DNA of 64,000 nucleotides from positions 1 to 64,000 of the forward strand of contig CAWAMR010000007.1 in the NCBI GenBank assembly GCA_963783095.1, read 5' to 3'. Below, piece by piece: positions 50,895 through 60,233 of the stretch. A program made the position numbers and the translations under genes. How positions within the stretch are numbered: the stretch's first letter is position 1; every line of letters starts with the position of its first letter. The stretch comes from CAWAMR01 sp963783095 (GTDB lineage: Bacteria > Planctomycetota > Planctomycetia > Gemmatales > Gemmataceae). The notes below the pieces were generated by a model. The model was not told the origin of the DNA. It made no database searches and saw nothing but the letters and a program-made list of their open reading frames with translations.

Positions 50895-53200
50895 ATGAGA
50901 CGCACGTTGTGCCCGAACTTCTTTGTTGGGCCGATCATAATTCTGGCAGTCGGCACCGGCTCGGCAATTTGCGCAGAGCCGGGCCGATCGGGTGAGCAGA
51001 TCTATCGTCAACAATGTGCCTCTTGCCACGGCACGAGCGGAGAAGGAAGCAAGAAGTATCCTCACAACCTCACGGGCGATCAAGCGCTGGACCAACTCGT
51101 TCGCGTCATTGCCAAGACCATGCCCGAAAACAAGCCCGGAACTCTCACAGTCGATGAGGTCAAGAAAGTTTCCTCCCATGTTTACGACACGTTTTACTCG
51201 AAGGCCGCGCAACAGCGAAATAAGCCGCCCAGGGTCGAGTTATCCCGGCTCACCGTCGGGCAATATCGCAATGCTGCCGCAGATCTTGTGGGAAGTTTTC
51301 GGTCGGCCGGGAAATGGGACGATCAACATGGCCTGCGCGGGAGTATTTCAACTCGCGCGGATTCAATCGAGACAAGAGACTCATTCAACGTGTCGATGCC
51401 GAAGTCAAGTTCGATTTTGGCAAGACCGGCCCCATTCCCGACCAGTTCGATCCCCACCAGTTTTCGATTCGTTGGGAAGGGTCGATCGTCACATCGGAAA
51501 CCGGAGACTATGACTTCATCGTTCGCACGGATCATGCCGTCCGACTTTGGATCAACGACAACCGGACGCCGCTTGTGGATGCCTGGGTGAAATCCGGCAA
51601 CGATACCGACCAGCGCGGGTCCATCTTCCTGTTGGCAGGACGCAGCTATCCGCTTCGTCTGGAGTTTTCCAAGGCCAAGCAGGGCGTCGATGACTCCAAG
51701 AACAATAAGGATAAGCCGGCCGGCAAGGCATCGATCGAATTGTTGTGGAAGCAGCCTAAACGCGTTCTGGAGACGATCTCGTCGCGCAATTTGCAGCCGA
51801 ACCGATTCCCGGAGTTATTTGTGGTCTCGACCCCCTTCCCACCGGACGATCGCAGCCTGGGATGGGAACGGGGCACGACGATCTCCAAGGCCTGGGACGC
51901 AGCGGAGACAGCTGCCGCCATCGAGACGGCGACATACGTCGTGTCGCACCTGCGAACTGGCCGGGGTAGGGGATGGGGCGAAAGATCGCGATGTGAAAGT
52001 ACGCGAATTCTGTAGGCGATTCGTCGAGTGCGCGTTTCGACGTCCGTTGACATCCGAGCAGCAACGGCTCTTTGTCGAGCGCCAGTTCGAGGCGGCGAAA
52101 GTAACTGAAACCGCGGTCAAACGTGTTGTACTGCTGGCGCTGAAGTCGCCCCGGTTCCTCTACCGGGAGCCGGCGGGGGGATCGGATGCCTATGATGTGG
52201 CGTCACGCCTATCTTTTGCCTTGTGGGATTCTTTGCCCGATCAGGAATTGCTGCGTGCTGCGAAAGAAGGCCGGCTCAGCAGCCGGCAAGAAGCAACAGC
52301 CCAGGCGGAGAGAATGCTCAACGACTCCCGTGCTGCGGCAAAACTCCGAGAATTCTTTTTGAACTGGATGAAGCTCGATCAAGCTGCGGAAATCTCCAAG
52401 GATCCCAAACGATTTCCCGGCTTCGATGCCGCGATCGTTCGCGATTTGCGGACTTCATTTGAACTGTTCGTCCAGGACATCCTCTGGAGTGAATCGTCGG
52501 ATTTCCGTCAACTATTGCTCTCCGACACTCTTTATCTCAACGGAAGTCTGGCCAAATTCTACAAAGCCGATCTACCGAACACTGCTCCGTTCCAAAAGAT
52601 GAGCTTCGATCCCGAGCAACGAGCGGGCGTGTTGACCCATCCCTATGTAATGTCGAATTTCGCCTATGCAGGCGCAAGCTCGCCCATTCATCGCGGGGTC
52701 TTCCTCACGCGGGGAATGTTGGGGCTGACGTTGCGACCACCGCCCGAAGCCTTCGCCCCTATTCCCGAGGATCTGCACCCAAAACTGACGACTGCGCGAG
52801 CGTGTGACGACCCAGACCAAGGGATCTTCCTGCCAAACCTGCCATAGCGTCATCAATGCTCTTGGATTCACACTGGAGCATTACGATGCGGTTGGACGAT
52901 ACCGAGAGAAGGACAACAATCAATCGGTCAATTCCACCGGGTCATATGTGATGCGTACCGGCAAAACGGTGACGTTCAACGGCGTCAAGGATCTGGCGAA
53001 GTTCCTGGCCGGCAGCGAGGAAGTTCACGCCGCCTTCGTTGAGCAGATGTTCCATCAATTGGTAAAGCAGCCGATCCGGGCCTATGGGCCGAGTACCTTG
53101 GCGAACCTGCAAAAATCCTTTACCGGGAACGGCTTCCACATGCGCAAGCTGGCCGTCGAGATTGCAGTGACTTCTGCTTTGCTGCCCCCGAATAAATCGG
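50895..53200 (+). CDS. Cytochrome c / DUF1587 / PA14 / DUF1592 / DUF1588 / DUF1585 protein, three frameshifts, 3' end disrupted
   Basis: ATG 50895 opens a signal peptide (PNFFVGPIIILAVGTGSAICA). A cytochrome domain with CASCHG follows, then the DUF1587-like VELSRLTVGQYRNAAADLVG, a PA14-like domain (FSIRWEGSIVTSETGDYDFI), DUF1595 (FVECAFRRPLTSEQQRLF), DUF1592 (VASRLSFALWDSLPDQELL), DUF1588 (SSPIHRGVFLTRGMLG) and DUF1585 with CQTCHS. Frame changes near 51325, 51960 and 52800. After HMRKLAVEIAVTSALLPP the natural stop is missing and the frame runs into a transposase fragment. Cell-surface redox or carbohydrate-related roles have been proposed for the family; none is proven. No DUF1552 partner follows. 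Confidence 0.88.
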
Positions 53201-53495
53201 CCCCGCTGCCTACCCATTATCCCCCGTACACATCCAAGTACAATCCCATCGAACACCGCGTGTTCCCGCACCTGACACGTGCCTGCCAAGGCATCGTCTT
53301 CAAAAGCGTCGAACAAGTGCAACATTACATGGCTAAAGCAACAACGCGCACTGGCTTGACGGTAACCGTGAACATCCTTGACAAAATCTACGAAAAGGGC
53401 GCAAGGTCGCCGAAGGATTCAAAAACACCATGCGAATCCTATTCGACAACGTGCTGCCTCGTTTCAACTACCGGGCCATCCCGATGCCCCATTGA
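53200..53495 (+). mobile_element. 3' fragment of an ISAzo13-family transposase
   Basis: From about 53205 the translation reads YPPYTSKYNPIEHRVFPHLT and RACQGIVFKSVEQV, the C-terminal DDE region of ISAzo13-type transposases (the E lies in PIEHR). A one-base shift near 53402 restores RKVAEGFKNTMRILFDNVLP and the stop at 53493-53495. Only about 95 of some 400+ residues remain. It is in frame with the upstream cytochrome-type gene, creating a chimeric end. Confidence 0.75.
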
Positions 53496-53523
53496 AATCG
53501 GGAGGTTATTTCTCGACCCTTAC

Positions 53524-54968
53524 TTAGCCCTCGTCACTCCCATCCGAACGATCGCTTAGAACCTTCTCCAGGGTTATCCCCAATTCTCGGAGTTTGCTTC
53601 GCAAGGTCGTGCGATTGATCCCCAGCAAATCGCTGGCCTGAGCTTGATGGCCCTTGGTGAATCGCAACGCTCGAACCAATAATTCGCGCTCTACCGCTTG
53701 CATAATTCGGCCGTGTACGTTTCTCTGTCCATCCTGCAAATAGGCTTCGATCTGTTGCCCCAGATCGAACTCGCCGCCGACCGCCCCTGTTGCAGCTTCC
53801 GGAGCTGACGAAACGACGCCGCGAAGCTCTTCTGCGAGAAACTCGGGGAGAATCAACTGCCCGCTGCTTCGCAGGATCGCTTCCTTGATCGCCCCCTGGA
53901 GTTCTCGGACGTTTCCCGGCCAGGGATATAGCTGGAACCATTCCAGAACCTCGGGTGCAAACCCGCGTACATCGACATTCAGTTCGCGGGCATAAGTATA
54001 GAGGAAATAATGCGCCAATTCAGGTATATCCTCCTTGCGCTCTGCACCGCCGGCACATGAACGGTTACCACTTTGAGACGATAGAAAAGGTCATTTCGGA
54101 ACTTGCCTTCGGCGATGCGCTGCTCCAGATTCTGGTTGGTCGCCGCGAGAATGCGAACGTGGGTCGACAAGATTTTGTTGCCGCCAATTCGTTCAAACTG
54201 CTGGTCTTGAAGGAGCCTGAGTATCTTCCCTTGAGCTGCGAGCGGCATATCGCCGATTTCGTCCAGGAGTATCGTTCCGCCATCGCATTGCTCGAACTTG
54301 CCGATCCGCTGTTTCACAGCACCCGTGAAGGCTCCCTGTTCGTGACCAAATAGTTCACTCTCGATCAGATTTTCCGGCAGCGCTGCGCAGTTAATGGCCA
54401 GGAACGGCTTATTCGCACGCCGGCTATGGTGGTAAATTGCGCGGGCTATCAGCTCCTTGCCTGTCCCGCTTTCCCCCAGAATCAGAATGTTGACATCCTG
54501 TGCGGCGACTCGGCCGATCTTCTTGCACATTTCCTGCATGATGGGGCTGCGACCAACGATCCGATCGCTGCCCGGATCGTCGGGCAATTCGGTAGGAATG
54601 CGCATCCGGTGAACAGCATCGAAGGCGCGTTCCAGTAGGACCGTCATTTTTTCCAGGTCGATCGGTTTGATGAGGTAGTCGAAGGCTCCTTTTTTCATGG
54701 CCTCGATCGCGGTGTCGGTCGTTCCATGCGCTGTGATGAAGATCACGGGCCTTTTGGGATCGAGCGCCAGGATTTGCTCAAAGAAGGTTAGCCCGGAGCC
54801 GTCGGGAAGCTGCAGATCGAGCACGACGACGTCGGGGGCATCGACGGTCAAATGCTCGCGCGCCTCGGCTAAAGAACCTGCCGTCAGGACTTGCACATCC
54901 GCCCGGCCAAAGACCTTTTTGAAGGAATAACAGATCATCGGTTCATCATCGACGACGAGCAGTTTCAT
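53524..54968 (-). CDS. NtrC-family sigma-54-dependent response regulator, one frameshift
   Basis: ATG 54968 follows GAGGAGG. The receiver domain has LLVVDDEP, phospho-acceptor D in DVVVLDLQLPDGSG, FITAHGTTD and the lysine in LIKPIDLE. The AAA+ domain has the Walker A GESGTGKE, the sigma-54 loop EQGAFTGAVK and Walker B GTILLDEIGD. A frameshift near 54045 falls before DIPELAHYFLYTYAREL. The C-terminus is a Fis-type helix-turn-helix (FTKGHQAQASDLLGINRTTL). About 480 residues. It activates sigma-54 promoters when phosphorylated by the overlapping histidine kinase gene; targets are unknown. Confidence 0.92.
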
Positions 54969-56431
54969 TCCCGGCCTCCTCGGATAATGGCAGTGAAATG
55001 GTAAAGCAGGCACCGCCCTGCGGAAGATTGGCGCGGTCAGGGTTCCGCCATGCTCCCGGATGATATTGTGCGAGACGCTCAAACCCAAGCCCGTTCCGGT
55101 CGGTTTCGTGGTGGCGAACGGCTGGAAGAGTCGGTCGGCGATCGCCTTGGAAATGCCCGTGCCGGTGTCGGCGATACTCAAAGTGATTCTACCTTGGGTA
55201 GGTGGCGACAGCGTGATTTCGACTTGCCCTCCCGCCGAAGTGGCATCGAGGGCATTGAGCATGAGATTGGTCAGGACCGCAAGAAACTGGTCGCGATTGA
55301 CCGTCGCTTCCACGGGAAGATCGGGTTTGTGCGTGATGAGTTGAACCTGAAGGCGATCGGCACGAGTATGAATCAAGACCACTTCCTGATCGATCAATTC
55401 TCGGAGGTCTTCCAGCCGGCGATCTCCGAGTGGAGTTTTGGCAACATTGAGCAGCCCCTGCACGGTGCGTTCGACCCGACCGATTTCATTGAGCATCATG
55501 CGCAGTTCCTCTTCAATCAGCGGTGCGCCTGAGTGAGGCCGAAGCGCTGCCTCGATGAGGATCTTGATTCCCGTCAAGGGATTGCGAATTTCGTGAGCTA
55601 CCCCTGCGGCAAGTTGACCGACCGCGGCCAGTTGTTCGGACCGAAGAATGTCGCGTTCCTGTTGTTGCAGTTTTTCGCATACTTCCCGCACGCGCCCGAT
55701 GACGCGGTCGAGTTGCCGGTTGATCTCGCCCAGATCCTGCGAGGATTCTACCGTCATCGCTCCCACTTCCTGATCGAGATGGGCATGAACCGCCTGGACG
55801 CGAACCGATAGCCGGGCCACCGTCCGCGAAATCCAGCGTGCGATGGCGTAGCCGCACAGCAAGCCGCCCAGAGCACCGATGCAGCCGAGCACGATCAAGA
55901 GCGTCCGCCCAGCGCGTCTGACTTTCGCTGCGCTCGAGCGTTCTGTCCATGCGTTCGCGATGTTTGTTGGCCAGGTTCTGACAAGGAACGAGCAATTCGC
56001 GGACGGGATGTTGATCGGCCCAACGGGCCAGGTCATCGAGGTTTTGAAGGGTGGAAATCGGAATGCCGTCGGGGCCGAGCTGCAAACGATAGTTACGGTA
56101 GGCGCTTTCGATCTCATCGAGCAGGGGTGTATCATCGAGGTTCCTGCGCCTTGGCCATTGCCGCTTCAAACCCCTTTTGATCGGCCTTGACTTCCACGAG
56201 CCGGGTTTGCGAGGGGTTGGCTTCGTAGAGAAGCAAGCGCAAGCGAAGTTGGCGCAGGTGGATCTGAAGTTCCTGGGCAACCTGGACACTGGCGACGTCT
56301 TGTCCCACGGCGCGAGCGAGGTCGGTCTGGAGTTTGTTGATGTACCAAGTGCTGATGAGGCAAGCGACCGCGAGCAGTCCGCCGAGCACGACGATAGGCC
56401 AGGCGAGATGGAAGTGAAAGTAGCGCCGCAT
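54946..56431 (-). CDS. Membrane sensor histidine kinase, three frameshifts
   Basis: ATG 56431. A membrane helix (IVVLGGLLAVACLISTWYI), an extracytoplasmic helical sensor region, a second helix (LLIVLGCIGALGGLLCGYAI) and a HAMP-like linker precede the H-box AAGVAHEIRNPLTGIKILIE. The ATPase domain has LTNLMLNALDAT, IADTGTGISKAIADRLFQPF and GTGLGLSVSHNIIREHGG. Frame changes near 56145, 55905 and 55030; with the last, the end is FTISLPLSEEAGNETARRR. Its stop at 54946 overlaps the regulator start by 23 bases, so the two are translationally coupled. An NtrB-like partner without PAS domain. Confidence 0.9.
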
Positions 56432-56456
56432 CTGCGATTGTCCTCGGCGGGCGAGT

Positions 56457-56692
56457 TATTACCCAATTGATTACCTAATTTACTCGATATTACCTAATTC
56501 AACCGGAAGTCTTGCGCCAGAAGGAGTTTCGACCGCGACCAAGGCGTCACGCTGAGTTGACAGCATCCGCGAAAGCAAACCTTGCAGGGGGTAATACACT
56601 CACTACTACCCTTACTTGGAGGTACTACGCTTACTCGTTTGTCGCTTGTAGTACCCTATTTATTACCCTATTTAGACGTTATTACCCTATTC
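56457..56692. repeat. Iterated TTACCYWATT motifs between kinase and Fic genes
   Basis: TTACC(C/T)(A/T)ATT or near-variants occur at about 56458, 56471, 56490, 56650, 56662 and 56681, all in one orientation, in two clusters. The last overlaps the Fic stop codon. They could be binding sites in the histidine-kinase upstream region, or a degenerate minisatellite. The 250-base gap holds no gene. Confidence 0.55.
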
Positions 56693-57718
56693 TCCTCCAC
56701 TTCGCGGTGCGTCCTTTGCCAAGGCATTCGATTTTTCCGTTCCTTTGCGTTTGCTGTAGAACTCGTCTCACCATATCCCGGCTTACGCCAGGACACGTGC
56801 GTTCCACGTCGGACAGCCCGAATTCCCCAAGCATTTTCTCAATTGCTGCTTCGATCAAAGCGGTTTTCGCCCCGCGTGGGCTTTTGACTTGTCCCGCCCG
56901 TTCTTCAAACAGAATGTAGGCCCGCCGGATGACCGCAAGAAAGTAGTTCAGCCACGGCAACAGGTCGTGTTTCCCTTCGTGCCATTTCTTTGAACTGGTT
57001 TCGAGTACGGCATAGTAATCCTCCTTCGATTCCTCGATGAGGCGTTCCAAGCTGATATATCGGCCGACTTCAAAGCCGTGTTGATAGATGGACAACACTG
57101 TAAGCAGCCGAGAGATGCGCCCATTGCCATCGCGAAACGGATGAATGCACAAAAAGTCGAGAATCAAGGAGGCTGCCGCAATCAAGGCGGGAATGTGTTG
57201 CTGGTCCAAGGCGTGGCGATAGAGAACGCAAAGCTCATCCGTCGCCGTGGGTGTTTCCGCGACAGAAACCGGACGAAATCGAATGCGGGGAGCCTTCCCT
57301 TCCCGAAATTCGATGATGTCGTTTTCAATCCGTTTCCATAGTCCGGCATCGCCTGCTCCGTGCTGGATCGTCTGATGGAGTTCTCTCAAGGTGTCTGGAA
57401 CAATCGGCAGACTTGCCGGGTCCGTGTGGATGCGCTGAAGGGCGTTGCGGTAACCCTGGATTTCTTCTTCCGAGCGGTCTCTTGGTCGTGTGTTGCCGAG
57501 CACGAGAGGGCGAAACGCGAAGGTTCAACAGTAACGCCTTCGATGCGATTCGAGGACTCAACGCTTTCAACGATAGCCATCTCGCGCAAAGCTTTGAGAA
57601 TTTGCGGCGATTGCTTGGTGTAAAGTTCTTGTCGCCCCTTCGCCTCCGTTATGTCGCTCATGAGCCAGACAGCGCTCATCGGCAGTCTGAAATGGGGTAG
57701 AACGCTACGGAACGTCAT
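56682..57718 (-). CDS. Fic-family protein with intact catalytic motif, one frameshift
   Basis: Start ATG 57718, with GGTGGAG upstream (GTG 57721 is an alternative). An inhibitory-helix-like motif, VESVESSNRIEGV, lies near residue 50 (S..xxE(G)). The frame changes near 57503. The Fic core follows, with FLCIHPFRDGNGRISRLL matching HPFxDGNGR completely. The C-terminal region ends in a helix-turn-helix (GVSRDMVRRVLQQTQRNG). Such proteins usually transfer AMP to target proteins and keep themselves inactive through the N-terminal glutamate. About 345 residues. It contrasts with the core-less Fic relative at 27488. Confidence 0.88.
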
Positions 57719-57771
57719 CACGCTCCACCCCCTTTAACGATCGAAAGTCTGACTGGTTGTCTGCGAAAACA

Positions 57772-58353
57772 CTACTTCTTTGCTTCCTGAAAAACGGCAA
57801 TCTTTGCGGCTACGCGGAAGGTTTCGTGACATTTGTTGCAAGTCCCGGCGAGATTCACCAGCGCCGATCGGCTGCCGGCGTAATCTTCTGCCGAGATTTG
57901 CTTGGCGACGTTGCTTGCGGAATCGCGCAGCTCCGCTGCCAGCTTCAGCCAATCGATTTGGCCCTGAGTTCTCGGTGGCCGCACCATCAGCAAGTTCCCC
58001 GTTTCACCAATTAAGAGCGCCTGTCCGCGAGCAAACTTCCAAGCCTCCGGCGTCGGTGGTTTTTCCGAAAGGAGCTTCTCTAACCTGCGCAGATTGGGCT
58101 CAGCTATCGCCTCCATCAGTAATTTCGATTCCGCGATCGGAACCGGTTTCGGCAGCGCAATGCGCGACGACAGCGGTACATCAGGCGCTGTCCGCGCTGT
58201 CGATGTGGGCGATGGCGCAACCGTAGGAAGTTTCAACTGCGTACCGCGCGGCGAGAGCGGTACATCGGGAGCCGTCTTCGTTTGCGAGGTGGCCGTCAAA
58301 GGGAGAATTACCGCGAAACTGAGAATCGCGATCAGAATACGAGCGCGGTACAT
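57772..58353 (-). CDS. Exported cytochrome c'-like protein
   Basis: Intact 193-residue protein. The signal peptide (ARILIAILSFAVILPLTATS) is followed by a low-complexity region in which the phrase RTAPDVPLS appears twice. A helical domain carries the haem motif near the C-terminus (GTCNKCHETFRVA), the location and context typical of cytochrome c'/c556 proteins. A periplasmic electron-transfer or gas-binding role is inferred. It is ten bases downstream of the Rieske gene on the same strand and probably cotranscribed. Confidence 0.82.
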   Translation of the reverse strand: MYRARILIAILSFAVILPLTATSQTKTAPDVPLSPRGTQLKLPTVAPSPTSTARTAPDVPLSSRIALPKPVPIAESKLLMEAIAEPNLRRLEKLLSEKPPTPEAWKFARGQALLIGETGNLLMVRPPRTQGQIDWLKLAAELRDSASNVAKQISAEDYAGSRSALVNLAGTCNKCHETFRVAAKIAVFQEAKK

Positions 58354-58362
58354 GGTACGTCC

Positions 58363-58710
58363 TCATTTGGGGCAGGATGCCGAAGTAGTTGTGGATGGTG
58401 AATCGGGTATTTCCAGGTGAACCTCATCGCCGATGATGTGAACTTTATAGCACCCTATCGAGATGCGCGGGTTGTCGGCCCAGGCCCCATCCGCGAGCCG
58501 AAAGCGCCAGTAATGCCACGGACAGGTCACAATCCCCGCTTCGACGTATCCGCTGCTCAGGGAAGCCCCCATGTGCGGGCACATGTCGTCGATCGCGTGA
58601 AATTCGTTACCGGTGCGAAAGACGGCGATCGTCTTCTGATCGATCGTCACCGTTGCGGTGTCGCCATCCTTCAAATCGTCCACGTTCCCGACCCGGTGCA
58701 TCGTTGCCAT
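58363..58710 (-). CDS. Rieske [2Fe-2S] ferredoxin-like protein
   Basis: Intact 115-residue protein from ATG 58710. The cluster motifs are CPHMGASL and CPWHYWRF (Cys-x-His and Cys-xx-His), the NirD/ferredoxin-type arrangement. No signal peptide, so a cytoplasmic electron carrier or oxygenase component. It lies immediately upstream of the cytochrome c'-like gene. The N-terminus could also begin at Met4. Confidence 0.9.
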   Translation of the reverse strand: MATMHRVGNVDDLKDGDTATVTIDQKTIAVFRTGNEFHAIDDMCPHMGASLSSGYVEAGIVTCPWHYWRFRLADGAWADNPRISIGCYKVHIIGDEVHLEIPDSPSTTTSASCPK

Positions 58711-58788
58711 TATCCATTCTCATTGCGTTTGCGGTTTCCCTCATACAACAATCATCTTATTCTAACAGAAGAAGATTGGAACTTACAA

Positions 58789-59338
58789 ATGCTGGAAATT
58801 GAAGCCAAATATCCTGTCTCTGATCTGGCTGTCCTGGAAATTCGGCTTCTTGCATCGGGCGCTACCTTGGCGGCAACGCGGGAAGATGCCGATTACTACC
58901 ACAATGCGCCCGATCGCGACTTCGCACAAACCGATGAGGCGTTTCGTCTGCGCCGGATCGGCAATTCGAACTACCTGACGTACAAAGGACCAAAGCGCGA
59001 CATCGAAACCAAGACCCGAACGGAGATTGAAGTCGAGTTTGCCGCGGGCGAGCAAGCAGCATCGGATTTATTGCGATTACTCGAGTCGCTCCGGTATAGG
59101 CCCGTGGCGATCGTCCACAAGAAAAGGCGGATCTATCGCCTACAGCGGGAGAGGTTTAGGGTCGAAGTCAGCCTGGATGAGGTGGAACAGGTCGGAACCT
59201 TCGCGGAAGTGGAAATCCTTGCGGATGAAAGCGATTTTCCCGCAGCCAAGGTCGAATTGCTTGCGCGTTGCCGCCGATCTGGGATTGAATCAATCGGAAC
59301 GGCGCTCCTATTTGGAAATGTTGTTGGCCGCGCAGTAA
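58789..59338 (+). CDS. CYTH-domain protein, one frameshift
   Basis: ATG 58789. The CYTH signature ExExK is MLEIEAKYPV. Further acidic and basic strands follow (AFRLRRIGNSNYLTYKGPK, TRTEIEVEF, RFRVEVSLDEVEQVGTFAEV), matching the triphosphate tunnel. The frame changes near 59262. The second frame gives RVAADLGLNQSERRSYLEML, the normal family end, stopping at 59338. Without this correction the frame seems fused to PanC. Class IV adenylate cyclase or thiamine-/tripolyphosphatase activity is possible. Confidence 0.85.
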
Positions 59339-59367
59339 TGGCGCACCTGTTTGAAAGGTTGGGACTC

Positions 59368-60219
59368 ATGCATTGCCCGATTGCAAACACCATTGCCGAG
59401 GTTCGATCGATCATCACCAGTGCGAAAAATGCTCGTAAAACGATCGGCTTCATTCCGACGATGGGGGCATTGCACGCCGGACATGCGGGCTTGATTCGTA
59501 CGGCTCGTTCGCAAACCGACTTCGTCGTCGTCTCGATCTTCGTGAACCCGATGCAGTTTGGACCCAAGGAAGACCTCGACAAATATCCGCGCACACTGGA
59601 AGCGGATCGCCAGTTGTGTGCAGCTGTGGGAACGGATTTGATTTTTGCGCCTGCGGCAAAGGAAATGTATCCTGATGGCTTCGCCACAGCTGTCGAAGTT
59701 CAGGGGCTTCAAGATGTCCTGTGCGGCGTGGCCCGGCACGGGCACTTTCGGGGCGTGGCAACCGTCGTGCTGAAACTCTTCAATATCGTGCAGCCCGGCG
59801 TGGCCTATTTTGGACAGAAAGATGCTCAGCAGGCACTGATCCTGGAGCGCATGGTGCGGGATCTGGACGTTCCGGTGAAAATAGAGGTTCTGCCGACGAT
59901 TCGGGAAGCAGATGGGCTTGCGATGAGTTCAAGAAATCGTTATCTCGATTCTTTGCAACGATTGCAGGCACCGGCTCTGTTTCGGGCTTTGGAAGCCGTC
60001 CGAATCATGGTCGAAAACGGGCAGCGGGATGTGAGAACTCTGGAAGCACGCCTTGCGTCGGAGATTGCCGCGCTTTCCGCAGCCCGGCTCGATTACGCCC
60101 ACATTCTCGATGCCTCGACCCTGCAACCGATCGAGGCATTGGATCGTCCTGCTTTGGCAGCGCTCGCGGTGTACTTCGGTTCCACCCGACTCATCGATAA
60201 CGCGATTTTGATGCCTTGA
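59368..60219 (+). CDS. panC: Pantothenate synthetase
   Basis: Joins pantoate and beta-alanine with ATP, the last step of pantothenate synthesis. ATG 59368 gives 283 residues, the usual length. The nucleotidyltransferase HIGH-type motif is PTMGALHAGHAGLI; other landmarks are VSIFVNPMQFGPKEDLDKYP, VEVQGLQDVLCGVARHGHFR, GVAYFGQKDAQQALILERMV and LAMSSRNRYL (KMSKS-like). Intact. Upstream spacing of 29 bases and MgtE 14 bases downstream suggest one operon. Confidence 0.95.
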   Translation: MHCPIANTIAEVRSIITSAKNARKTIGFIPTMGALHAGHAGLIRTARSQTDFVVVSIFVNPMQFGPKEDLDKYPRTLEADRQLCAAVGTDLIFAPAAKEMYPDGFATAVEVQGLQDVLCGVARHGHFRGVATVVLKLFNIVQPGVAYFGQKDAQQALILERMVRDLDVPVKIEVLPTIREADGLAMSSRNRYLDSLQRLQAPALFRALEAVRIMVENGQRDVRTLEARLASEIAALSAARLDYAHILDASTLQPIEALDRPALAALAVYFGSTRLIDNAILMP

Positions 60220-60233
60220 GGCCGGGAGAATTC

